Of a stretch of DNA of 5,372 bases, positions 1-5,372 are shown piece after piece; within the stretch, counting starts at the first letter, position 1; the number at the start of each line of letters is the position of its first letter. Both the position numbers and the translations under genes were made by a program. Origin of the DNA: Flavobacteriaceae bacterium (GTDB lineage: Bacteria; Bacteroidota; Bacteroidia; Flavobacteriales; Flavobacteriaceae). The notes below the pieces were generated by a model. It was not told the origin of the DNA and did no database searches. It worked only from the letters and a program-made list of their open reading frames with translations. The stretch spans positions 1 to 5,372 of the forward strand of contig JAAZUX010000073.1 of assembly GCA_018623955.1 (NCBI GenBank). Reading direction: 5' to 3'.

Positions 1-1320
1 ACTGTAACCCTTTATGAAATAGTCCCCGAAGCGGGAATTAGAATTTCCAAAATCAAAAACTTGGAAGACGATATTGCCCTCTCTCTTGCGGCATTGGGCA
101 TCAGAATCATCGCTCCAATTCCCGGAAAAGGAACCATCGGTAGCGAAGTTCCCAATCAAAAGCCGAGTATCGTCTCAATGCGATCTGTAATTACCTCAAA
201 GAAATTTCAGACGGCAGAGATGGAACTGCCCGTGGCCTTGGGTAAAAACATCAGCAACGAAACTTTTGTGGTGGATTTGACCAAGATGCCCCACCTGCTC
301 ATGGCCGGGGCGACAGGTCAAGGAAAATCGGTAGGATTGAATGCCGTGCTTACGTCTTTACTTTACAAAAAACATCCCGCTGAGATAAAATTCGTTTTGG
401 TTGATCCCAAAAAAGTAGAGCTTAACATATACAGTAAAATTGAACGTCACTACCTGGCCAAATTACCCGATACCGAAGATGCCATTATCACAGACAACAC
501 CAAAGTAATTCATACCCTAAATTCGCTCTGTATAGAAATGGACAATCGATATGAATTGCTCAAAAACGGTATGTGTCGAAACCTAAAGGAATACAATCAA
601 AAGTACCGAGAGCGAAAATTAAACCCTGAGGACGGGCATAGCTTTTTGCCTTATATCGTTCTAGTAGTAGATGAGTTCGCCGACTTGATCATGACCGCAG
701 GAAAGGAAGTTGAAACACCCATCGCACGATTAGCACAATTGGCCCGAGCAGTAGGGATTCATTTGATCATTGCCACCCAAAGGCCCTCGGTCAATGTCAT
801 TACCGGAATCATCAAAGCGAACTTCCCTGCTAGAATTGCCTTTAGGGTGACTTCGAAAATAGATTCACGTACCATACTGGATTCTGGGGGGGCAGATCAA
901 TTGATCGGTCGGGGTGACATGCTCTACACTCAAGGCAACGATTTGACACGAATTCAATGTGCTTTTGTGGACACACCCGAAGTTCAAAAGATTTCGGATT
1001 ACATCGGAGCACAAATGGGCTATGCCAGCGCTTATGTGTTGCCTGAATACGTCGAAGAAAATGCCAGTAGTTTAGACCTTGACCCCTCTGAGAGGGATGA
1101 TCTCTTTAGAGAGGCGGCAGAGGTAATTGTCACAGCTCAACAGGGATCGGCATCTCTCCTACAAAGAAAACTCAAACTGGGTTATAATCGAGCAGGTAGG
1201 ATCATTGATCAAATGGAAGTGGCAGGAATTGTGGGTCCATTTGAAGGAAGTAAGGCAAGGCAGGTACTCATCTCCGATTTAAATGCTCTCGATGTACTTT
1301 TGAACAATGAAGATGCATAA
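1..1320 (+). CDS. ftsK: DNA translocase FtsK, C-terminal part (5' end cut by the window)
   Basis: FtsK is a hexameric, septum-anchored ATPase that pumps DNA toward the terminus and activates XerCD recombination to resolve chromosome dimers. The reading frame is open from base 1, so the gene is 5'-partial: 439 residues remain of a protein usually about 800 long in this phylum. Membrane and linker domains lie upstream. The first residues (TVTLYEIVPEAGIRISKI) are the typical start of the alpha motor subdomain. Walker A is GATGQGKS (about residues 103-110) and Walker B is IVLVVDE (about 219-225). It is followed by the family signature ATQRPSVNVITG and the IKANFPARIAFRV block. The last part (about 368-425, DLFREAAEVI to KARQVLI) is the winged-helix gamma domain, which reads polar guide sequences. 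No frameshift or missing motor residue is seen. The TTG at 61 is internal, not the start. The lolA gene follows after 9 bases. Confidence 0.97.
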   Translation, partial: TVTLYEIVPEAGIRISKIKNLEDDIALSLAALGIRIIAPIPGKGTIGSEVPNQKPSIVSMRSVITSKKFQTAEMELPVALGKNISNETFVVDLTKMPHLLMAGATGQGKSVGLNAVLTSLLYKKHPAEIKFVLVDPKKVELNIYSKIERHYLAKLPDTEDAIITDNTKVIHTLNSLCIEMDNRYELLKNGMCRNLKEYNQKYRERKLNPEDGHSFLPYIVLVVDEFADLIMTAGKEVETPIARLAQLARAVGIHLIIATQRPSVNVITGIIKANFPARIAFRVTSKIDSRTILDSGGADQLIGRGDMLYTQGNDLTRIQCAFVDTPEVQKISDYIGAQMGYASAYVLPEYVEENASSLDLDPSERDDLFREAAEVIVTAQQGSASLLQRKLKLGYNRAGRIIDQMEVAGIVGPFEGSKARQVLISDLNALDVLLNNEDA

Positions 1321-1326
1321 ATTTGC
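1318..1326 (+). promoter_or_regulatory. Candidate Bacteroidetes -7 promoter element at the ftsK/lolA junction
   Basis: TAAATTTGC matches the Bacteroidetes -7 consensus TAnnTTTG exactly. It starts on the TAA stop codon of ftsK and ends three bases before the lolA ATG. A TTTG that could act as the -33 element lies at 1299-1302, but the gap of 15 bases is shorter than the usual 17-23. Transcription would begin at about the lolA start codon, giving a leaderless or nearly leaderless mRNA. AT-rich DNA makes a chance match possible, so this is only a candidate. Confidence 0.35.
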
Positions 1327-1329
1327 AAT

Positions 1330-1971
1330 ATGAAATTTAAAAATTACTTTCTGCTGTTTTTTATAGGAACCCTTGCAAATGTATGGTCCCAAACCTCCCT
1401 TGAGGCACAAAACCTTTTGGGGCTGGCATCCAAACAAATGGAAAGTTATAAGAATATAACGTTTGAATTCAGTTACGTGCTCAACAACCGCATGGAGCAA
1501 ATCAATCAAGAAAATTCCGGTCAAGTTACCGTAGCAAGCGAGAAATACAAATTGAATTTTCTCGACGCCATTCAGCTTTTTGACGGAAAGGCCCTCTATA
1601 CCATAGTTCCCGAAAATGAAGAAATAACCATTACCCAAGCCGAGGAGGAGGAAGATTTTGGTATTAACCCCAAAGAATTATTACAATTTTACAAAAAGGG
1701 ATATGATTACCATTGGGACATCAGTCAAAGGGTGAAAGGAAAAAATATTCAATTTGTTAAATTAATTCCTACAAAAGAAGATGGGGAGATCCAATCCTTG
1801 TTGGTGGGAATTGATACCCAACAAAACCATATCTACAAACTGATTGAAGTGGGAGACAACGGAACAGTAACCACTCTTACCATCCATAATATGAAAGTGG
1901 ACAGTTCTTTGCCAAAGAATTTCTTCGTTTTTAACGAAGCGGATTATCCCAATTATTACATTAATAATTAG
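1330..1971 (+). CDS. lolA: LolA-like outer-membrane lipoprotein carrier protein
   Basis: A 213-residue exported protein of the LolA family. These periplasmic chaperones carry lipoproteins from the inner-membrane LolCDE complex to the outer membrane. Residues 1-20 form a signal peptide (positive MKFKNY, hydrophobic FLLFFIGTLA, probable cleavage at VWS|Q, no lipobox), so the mature protein should be soluble in the periplasm. The mature part begins with the typical amphipathic helix (AQNLLGLASKQMESYKNITFEFSY). Beta-strand-like segments follow, including GQVTVASEKYKLNF and the FDGKALYTIVPENEEITI strand pair; the late LTIHNMKVDSSLPKNFFVF segment is typical of the LolA C-terminus. An acidic patch (EEEED, about 105-109) is unusual. 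The ATG at 1330 is chosen because it gives the signal peptide directly. It sits 9 bases after ftsK and 4 before the permease gene, consistent with an operon. Assignment to the family is firm; the exact cargo is inferred. Confidence 0.88.
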   Translation: MKFKNYFLLFFIGTLANVWSQTSLEAQNLLGLASKQMESYKNITFEFSYVLNNRMEQINQENSGQVTVASEKYKLNFLDAIQLFDGKALYTIVPENEEITITQAEEEEDFGINPKELLQFYKKGYDYHWDISQRVKGKNIQFVKLIPTKEDGEIQSLLVGIDTQQNHIYKLIEVGDNGTVTTLTIHNMKVDSSLPKNFFVFNEADYPNYYINN

Positions 1972-1975
1972 TGTA

Positions 1976-3424
1976 TTGAAAATACTTGATCGCTATATTA
2001 TCCGTCAGTACCTGGTACGCTTGCTCAGTGTTTTTGCTATTTGTATGCTGATTTTTGTGGTGCAAACCTTTTGGTTATACATAGATGATCTCGCAGGAAA
2101 AGGTTTGGATTTTGAAACGATTTTTAAATTTTTGGGATACTTCACCCCCAAGCTGATCCCTATCGTTCTTCCCCTTTCGATACTATTGGCTTCTTTGATG
2201 ACCTTTGGCAGTCTTGCTGAAAATTATGAATTTGCTGCTATGAAATCGACAGGGATTTCCCTGATTCGTTGTATGATAGGTTTGTTTTTGGTACACATTG
2301 TCATTGGTATAGGCAGTTATTATTTTTCCAATCACTTGATTCCCTACGGTGAAGTAAAATCTTATAACCTGAGGAGAAACCTGGCCAAATTAAAACCTGC
2401 CATTGCCATAAGAGAGGGAATTTTTAATGACCTGGGACAAATGAGTATCAAGGTAAAACGAAAATATGGAGATGATAAAAGGTTGCTCGAGGATGTAATC
2501 ATTCACGAAAAGACCGATGATTACAAAAACCGGATTGTCATCAAAGCCAAAAAAGGAGAGTTAAAAAGTAAAACTACCGATGCAACCCTACAACTGGTCT
2601 TGTATGACGGAAATCGTTATGAAGAAATTGCAGGTAAAAATTATGAAGAACGAATGAGGTTTCCTCATGCCAAAGTTCATTTCGAAGAATATATAATGAA
2701 CATTGACCTGTCAAAGTTCAATAATGTAGATCTGAACGAAGAGAATTACACAACCACCTACAAAATGCAGAAAGTGAATCAACTCAAAGTAAGTATTGAT
2801 ACCTTGGAACGCGATTATAGTGCTCAAAGAAAAATATTTAGCGAAAACTTTAATAAAAAACACTACAGCAATCAGATCAAACCCATTGAAGGTTTGAAGA
2901 ACTATGTCTCTGATTCACTCATAAAGGCCAATATTCTGAATATCATTAAAACAAATGATGATTGGAGGGTAAATCAGATTGTAGATCGCTCCACTAGTGA
3001 TGTAAGAGGGATCATAAGAAGTCTGGAAAATAAAAAACGAACCTTTTTTGTCTTTCAGAAATTGATCAACCTGCACAAAATGTTCATGTTGGATAAATTC
3101 ACCTTGATTTTCTCATGTATCTTTCTATTCTTGATCGGGGCTTCGCTGGGTGCAATAATCAAAAAAGGAGGATTAGGTTTGCCCCTAGTATTGTCGGTCT
3201 TAATTTTTTTATCCTATCATTACATTGGAATTTTTGCAAAAAATGCATCAGAGGACAACAGTATCCATCCGATTTTGGCCAGTTGGATCTCAACAATGGT
3301 CTTGGCACCATTCGCAATTTATTTAACCAAAAGAGCTTCCTCGGATGAGGGGTTTGTGAATTTGGACTTTATAACGGTTCCCATTCAAAAGATATATTCC
3401 AAATACATTGGAACAAAATCATAA
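1976..3424 (+). CDS. LptF/LptG-type permease of lipopolysaccharide export
   Basis: A 482-residue YjgP/YjgQ-family inner-membrane protein. LptF and LptG form the transmembrane half of the LptB2FG ABC transporter, which extracts lipopolysaccharide and passes it to the LptA bridge. The N-terminus KILDRYIIRQYL is the family's interfacial helix. Hydrophobic segments are seen at about 15-37, 60-80 and 100-118, and again at 375-396, 402-421 and 433-451, giving the expected six membrane spans. The periplasmic beta-jellyroll lies at about 140-260 (YNLRRNLAKLKPAIAIREGIF onward). LAENYEFAAMKSTGIS is the cytoplasmic coupling segment that contacts LptB, and LGAIIKKGGLGLP is the C-terminal signature. It is about 120 residues longer than the E. 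coli proteins because of a charged insert at about 262-365, common in this phylum. The start is TTG, 4 bases after the lolA stop; no in-frame ATG fits and the next Met is residue 24, inside the first span. Whether it is LptF or LptG cannot be decided. Confidence 0.92.
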   Translation: MKILDRYIIRQYLVRLLSVFAICMLIFVVQTFWLYIDDLAGKGLDFETIFKFLGYFTPKLIPIVLPLSILLASLMTFGSLAENYEFAAMKSTGISLIRCMIGLFLVHIVIGIGSYYFSNHLIPYGEVKSYNLRRNLAKLKPAIAIREGIFNDLGQMSIKVKRKYGDDKRLLEDVIIHEKTDDYKNRIVIKAKKGELKSKTTDATLQLVLYDGNRYEEIAGKNYEERMRFPHAKVHFEEYIMNIDLSKFNNVDLNEENYTTTYKMQKVNQLKVSIDTLERDYSAQRKIFSENFNKKHYSNQIKPIEGLKNYVSDSLIKANILNIIKTNDDWRVNQIVDRSTSDVRGIIRSLENKKRTFFVFQKLINLHKMFMLDKFTLIFSCIFLFLIGASLGAIIKKGGLGLPLVLSVLIFLSYHYIGIFAKNASEDNSIHPILASWISTMVLAPFAIYLTKRASSDEGFVNLDFITVPIQKIYSKYIGTKS

Positions 3425-3431
3425 AATATTT

Positions 3432-4562
3432 ATGTCAAAAATATTACTCAATACCATAGAGGAAGCAATTGCATCCATCAAAAAAGGAGAGATCATTATA
3501 GTCGTTGACGATGAAGACCGAGAGAATGAGGGGGATTTTGTAGCCGCCGCAGAGGTAATTACTCCAGAGAAAATCAATTTTATGGCCACCCACGGAAGAG
3601 GTCTGATTTGTACTCCGCTGACCGAAAAAAAATGTAAAAAATTAAAATTGGATCGGATGGTTAGTTCGACCTCAGACCCTATGGATACCGCTTTTACCGT
3701 TTCGGTAGACTACCGTGGCAGTGGTGTTACCACAGGTATCTCTGCTGCAGATCGTTCCCAAACGATCCGTGCAATGATTGATAAAAAAACACGAGCCGTT
3801 GACCTGACCCGACCGGGACATGTATTTCCATTGATCGCCAAAGAGGGTGGAGTTTTGCGTCGTACCGGACATACAGAAGCCGCCATAGACTTTGCACGAT
3901 TGGCGGGATTTGAGCCTGCGGGGGTTATTGTGGAGATCATGAATGAAGACGGGTCTATGGCGCGACTCCCGGAACTGTTTAAGGTGGCCCAAAAATTTGA
4001 CCTTAAGATTGTCTCTATCGAAGATTTGGTAGCTTACCGAATGCAACACGACAGTTTGATTGAAAAAAAGAGTGATTTTCAAGTGGAAACGCGTTTTGGT
4101 CCATTCCGATTGAGAGCCTACCAACAAACCACCAATCAACAGATTCATCTAGCACTGACCAAAGGCAGTTGGGAAGAGGACGAAGCCGTTTTGACCCGAA
4201 TCAATTCTTTGAGAATCAGTAATGATGTTTTGAGTATGTTGACAGGAGAAGTCACCAAAGGATTGGATGATATTTTTTCTCTGATCAACCAGGCTGAAAA
4301 AGGGGCGGTCATTTTTATCAACCAACAACAATCCTCAGAAAATCTTTTATCGAGAATTCAAAAGCTTAAGGGGATGCAACAAAAAGGTAAAGTTGACAAA
4401 GCACCCCCAATCGTAATGGACAGTCGAGATTTTGGAATTGGAGCTCAAATTTTGCTCGATCTTAAAATAAAAAACTTGAACTTGATCAGTAATTCCAGTA
4501 AAATGCCAAGAGTAGGTATAACAGGTTATGGTCTTAAAATCGTTGGGTATGTCAAATATTAA
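3432..4562 (+). CDS. ribB: 3,4-dihydroxy-2-butanone 4-phosphate synthase with degenerate GTP cyclohydrolase II domain
   Basis: A 376-residue riboflavin enzyme. The N-terminal domain (about 1-205) converts ribulose 5-phosphate to 3,4-dihydroxy-2-butanone 4-phosphate plus formate. Its key motifs are intact: DDEDRENEGD (26-35), HGRGLIC (54-60), GVTTGISAADR (98-108), DLTRPGHVFPL (124-134), RTGHTEAAIDFARLAG (144-159) and EIMNEDGSMAR (168-178). The C-terminal part (about 215-376) aligns with GTP cyclohydrolase II (RibA), including FGPFRLRAY, HLALTKG, DSRDFGIGAQIL and ITGYGLKIV. The three zinc cysteines are replaced at 261, 272 and 274 (Arg, Gly, Val) and the RQEGR motif has become NQQQS (297-301). 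No cysteine occurs after residue 68. The protein is therefore probably monofunctional, with a working RibA encoded elsewhere. ATG at 3432 is preferred: it lies 7 bases after the permease stop and gives the usual N-terminus, whereas an in-frame TTG at 3408 would overlap the upstream gene. Confidence 0.93.
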   Translation: MSKILLNTIEEAIASIKKGEIIIVVDDEDRENEGDFVAAAEVITPEKINFMATHGRGLICTPLTEKKCKKLKLDRMVSSTSDPMDTAFTVSVDYRGSGVTTGISAADRSQTIRAMIDKKTRAVDLTRPGHVFPLIAKEGGVLRRTGHTEAAIDFARLAGFEPAGVIVEIMNEDGSMARLPELFKVAQKFDLKIVSIEDLVAYRMQHDSLIEKKSDFQVETRFGPFRLRAYQQTTNQQIHLALTKGSWEEDEAVLTRINSLRISNDVLSMLTGEVTKGLDDIFSLINQAEKGAVIFINQQQSSENLLSRIQKLKGMQQKGKVDKAPPIVMDSRDFGIGAQILLDLKIKNLNLISNSSKMPRVGITGYGLKIVGYVKY

Positions 4563-4605
4563 ACCATCTAATAATCGTCCGATATTTATCTGAAAAATCG
4601 ATGGA

Positions 4606-4632
4606 TTGAAAATCAATAAATATTATATTTGC
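4606..4632 (+). promoter_or_regulatory. Promoter of the tRNA-Ser gene
   Basis: TATATTTGC at 4624-4632 is an exact Bacteroidetes -7 element (TAnnTTTG). A TTG at 4606-4608, in the context ATTGAAAA, can serve as the -33 element, although the 15-base gap is slightly short. Transcription should start at about 4638-4639, one or two bases before the mature tRNA. Position in front of a tRNA gene makes this more credible than a random match. Confidence 0.65.
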
Positions 4633-4639
4633 ACCCCAA

Positions 4640-4724
4640 GGAGAAATGGCAGAGTGGTCGAATGCGGCAGTCTTGAAAACTGTTGAGGGTCACACCTCCG
4701 GGGGTTCGAATCCCTCTTTCTCCG
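4640..4724 (+). tRNA. tRNA-Ser(UGA)
   Basis: The sequence folds as a class II tRNA. The acceptor stem GGAGAAA (4640-4646) pairs fully with TTTCTCC (4717-4723), and G4724 is the discriminator, the base serine tRNAs use. The D-arm has a GCA/TGC stem. The anticodon stem GCAGT/ACTGT (4667-4671 with 4679-4683) closes the loop CTTGAAA, with anticodon TGA at 4674-4676, which reads UCA and other UCN serine codons. A long variable arm (GAGG/CCTC) is diagnostic for Ser or Leu type tRNAs. The T-arm is GGGGG-TTCGAAT-CCCTC (4700-4716). CCA is not encoded, so a nucleotidyltransferase must add it. It has its own promoter and terminator. Confidence 0.97.
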
Positions 4725-4737
4725 CTGAACACCTTGT

Positions 4738-4771
4738 AAACCCCTATGAAATTAGGGGTTTGTTTTTTTTT
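4738..4771 (+). terminator. Intrinsic terminator after tRNA-Ser
   Basis: A perfect 9-base-pair stem AAACCCCTA (4738-4746) and TAGGGGTTT (4753-4761) encloses a 6-base loop TGAAAT and is followed by G and nine T residues (4763-4771). This is a textbook Rho-independent terminator, 13 bases downstream of the tRNA. On the minus strand the stem is flanked only by short A/T runs, so action in that direction is not supported. Confidence 0.9.
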
Positions 4772-4779
4772 ACAGACAG

Positions 4780-4797
4780 TTTAGCTAAAATTTAGCT
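4780..4797. repeat. Overlapping palindrome and inverted repeat, TTTAGCT units
   Basis: TTTAGCTAAAATTTAGCT holds two TTTAGCT units 11 bases apart, about one helical turn. The first ten bases, TTTAGCTAAA, form a perfect palindrome, and AGCTAAA-A-TTTAGCT (4783-4797) is a perfect inverted repeat with a one-base centre. It lies 9 bases after the terminator T-run. The arrangement could bind a dimeric regulator or a recombinase, or it may be chance in AT-rich DNA. No function is assigned. Confidence 0.45.
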
Positions 4798-4838
4798 GAT
4801 ATTATAGAGTTGCTTTTTTTTGTTATTTTTATGAATGA

Positions 4839-4969
4839 ATGTCAGAACACCAATCCATATCCAGGACTAAGGAAGCTAAAAAACTACTTCAGAATTAGTA
4901 TCAAACGAAACAGGGGAAGCAAGTGAAAAATATACCAAAGAAGAGTTTGACAGGTTATATGACGAGTAA
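4839..4969 (+). pseudogene. Probable frameshifted remnant of a small gene, family unknown
   Basis: From ATG 4839 the frame reads MSEHQSISRTKEAKKLLQN and then stops at TAG 4896-4898. In the next frame the bases from 4892 onward read ELVSNETGEASEKYTKEEF followed by DRLYDE and TAA at 4967-4969. Adding one base at about 4890-4895 (for example CAGGAATTA instead of CAGAATTA) joins both parts into one hydrophilic, helix-rich protein of about 43 residues with even, coding-like composition. I do not recognise the family. The simplest reading is a small gene inactivated by a one-base deletion; a sequencing error or a true -1 frameshift are alternatives. Three TAA codons in a row (4967-4975) end the second frame. 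The spot next to a tRNA gene is a common landing site for integrated elements, but no integrase or repeat of the tRNA end is seen. Confidence 0.4.
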
Positions 4970-5030
4970 TAATAAAAGGGCGAATTAAATCATATGAGTA
5001 GATAATTTCAATTAATAAAAAAGTACCGCA

Positions 5031-5372
5031 ATGACAGCTTACAGAAGATTTAAATTATCTATTATAAAAACTCAATCACCTTTTGCCCATCTATTACTCA
5101 GCCTGGTTACTATCATTTTTTTTAGTTGTGATCTTTCTGAAAAGGACGCTGATAATATACTTTTAAAACTTTGGACCGGGCCATTTAAAGGCGTACCTGC
5201 TTTTGATCAGGTTAACGTTGAGGATGTTGAAGAAGCGATGCTTACTGCTATGGCGTTACATTTGAGAGAAATTGAAACCATTGCCAATGATATGACCCCT
5301 CCTAGCTTTGAAAATACCATTGTTGCCATGGAAAGTAGTGGAGCTGAATTGGAAAGAGCTTATGCTTATTAT
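5031..5372 (+). CDS. M3-family metallopeptidase (peptidyl-dipeptidase Dcp-like) lipoprotein, N-terminal part
   Basis: The first 114 codons of a gene that runs off the right edge. A lipoprotein signal is visible: positive residues (YRRFK), a hydrophobic stretch HLLLSLVTIIFF and a lipobox-like FFS-C, with Cys33 as the likely lipidated residue. After it comes PFKGVPAFDQVNVEDVEEAM, then HLREIETIAND, PPSFENTIVAMESSG and ELERAY, the characteristic N-terminal region of M3 peptidases of the Dcp/oligopeptidase A group. In known members the zinc-binding HExxH lies far downstream, near residue 470-500 of about 700, so it cannot be checked here. Such enzymes split short peptides or dipeptides from peptide C-termini; the lipid anchor suggests action in the periplasm or on the outer membrane. 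ATG 5031 is the only reasonable start, as the frame is closed by TAA at 5016-5018. The long N-terminal region before the hydrophobic core (about 19 residues) is slightly unusual. Confidence 0.85.
   Translation, partial: MTAYRRFKLSIIKTQSPFAHLLLSLVTIIFFSCDLSEKDADNILLKLWTGPFKGVPAFDQVNVEDVEEAMLTAMALHLREIETIANDMTPPSFENTIVAMESSGAELERAYAYY

Larger units (their letters stand above)
4772..5030. other. Intergenic region between the tRNA terminator and the M3 peptidase gene
   Basis: About 260 bases without an intact gene on either strand; the longest minus-strand frames starting at ATG here are about ten codons. It contains the TTTAGCT palindrome cluster and the remains of a small gene. No exact TAnnTTTG promoter element was found upstream of the peptidase start; the nearest resemblance, TAATTTCA at 5003-5010, lacks the TTTG. 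No transposon ends or copies of the tRNA 3' end are seen. Confidence 0.6.

Noticed and set aside
886..892. Run of seven G residues in ftsK that could be a slippage or phase-variation tract.
   Set aside because: The frame is intact through it, it encodes a Ser-Gly-Gly-Ala stretch at a normally Gly/Ala-containing position, and ftsK is an unlikely phase-variable gene.
1279..1638. Open frame of 119 codons on the minus strand across the ftsK/lolA junction.
   Set aside because: It covers the junction and the lolA signal peptide, has no recognisable domain, and both overlapping plus-strand genes are firmly identified.
3408..3431. Upstream in-frame TTG start for ribB, adding eight residues.
   Set aside because: It would overlap the permease gene by 17 bases, and ATG 3432 gives the usual short N-terminus before the helix NTIEEAI.
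3672..4148. Open frame of 158 codons on the minus strand inside ribB.
   Set aside because: It lies wholly opposite conserved DHBP-synthase codons, resembles no known family, and is best explained as a shadow of the plus-strand gene.
4564..4604. CCATC/GATGG inverted repeat after ribB as a possible terminator.
   Set aside because: Only five base pairs with a loop of more than 25 bases and no following T-run.
4700..4724. Possible phage or island attachment site formed by a repeat of the tRNA-Ser 3' end.
   Set aside because: No second copy of the tRNA 3' end occurs downstream in the window and no integrase gene is present.
4831..4926. Short plus-strand frame starting at ATG 4831 (MNECQNTNPYPG..., about 31 codons).
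   Set aside because: Its composition is not coding-like compared with the overlapping frames that join into the 43-residue peptide, and it has no recognisable family.

Overview
The window looks like a chromosomal segment from a member of the Bacteroidetes, most likely the family Flavobacteriaceae. The evidence is the gene set and order (ftsK, lolA, lptF/G-type permease, ribB), A-rich translation starts without Shine-Dalgarno sequences, and two exact copies of the Bacteroidetes -7 promoter element TAnnTTTG. The assignment is an inference from family knowledge; no 16S or other taxonomic marker is present.

Positions 1-4562 hold four co-oriented, tightly packed genes with gaps of 9, 4 and 7 bases. 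They are the 3' part of the FtsK DNA translocase gene, a LolA-like periplasmic lipoprotein carrier, an LptF/LptG-type inner-membrane permease of lipopolysaccharide export (TTG start), and a RibB-type riboflavin enzyme. The RibB protein carries a C-terminal GTP cyclohydrolase II fold that has lost all its zinc cysteines. Spacing suggests one transcription unit joining chromosome segregation, envelope biogenesis and riboflavin synthesis. A -7 promoter element lies across the ftsK stop codon, immediately before lolA, so lolA and the genes after it may also have their own promoter.

Positions 4563-4771 are a compact independent unit: a Bacteroidetes-type promoter, a tRNA-Ser(UGA) gene without an encoded CCA, and a strong intrinsic terminator.

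Positions 4772-5030 contain no intact gene. They hold an 18-base perfect-palindrome/inverted-repeat cluster and the apparent remains of a small gene of about 43 codons, broken by a single-base frameshift.

From 5031 to the right edge is the start of a lipoprotein M3-family metallopeptidase (Dcp-like), cut off by the window end.

No clearly new multi-gene system is present. The best points for follow-up are the degenerate cyclohydrolase domain of RibB, the frameshifted small gene after the tRNA, the palindrome cluster beside the tRNA, and the promoter element on the ftsK/lolA junction.
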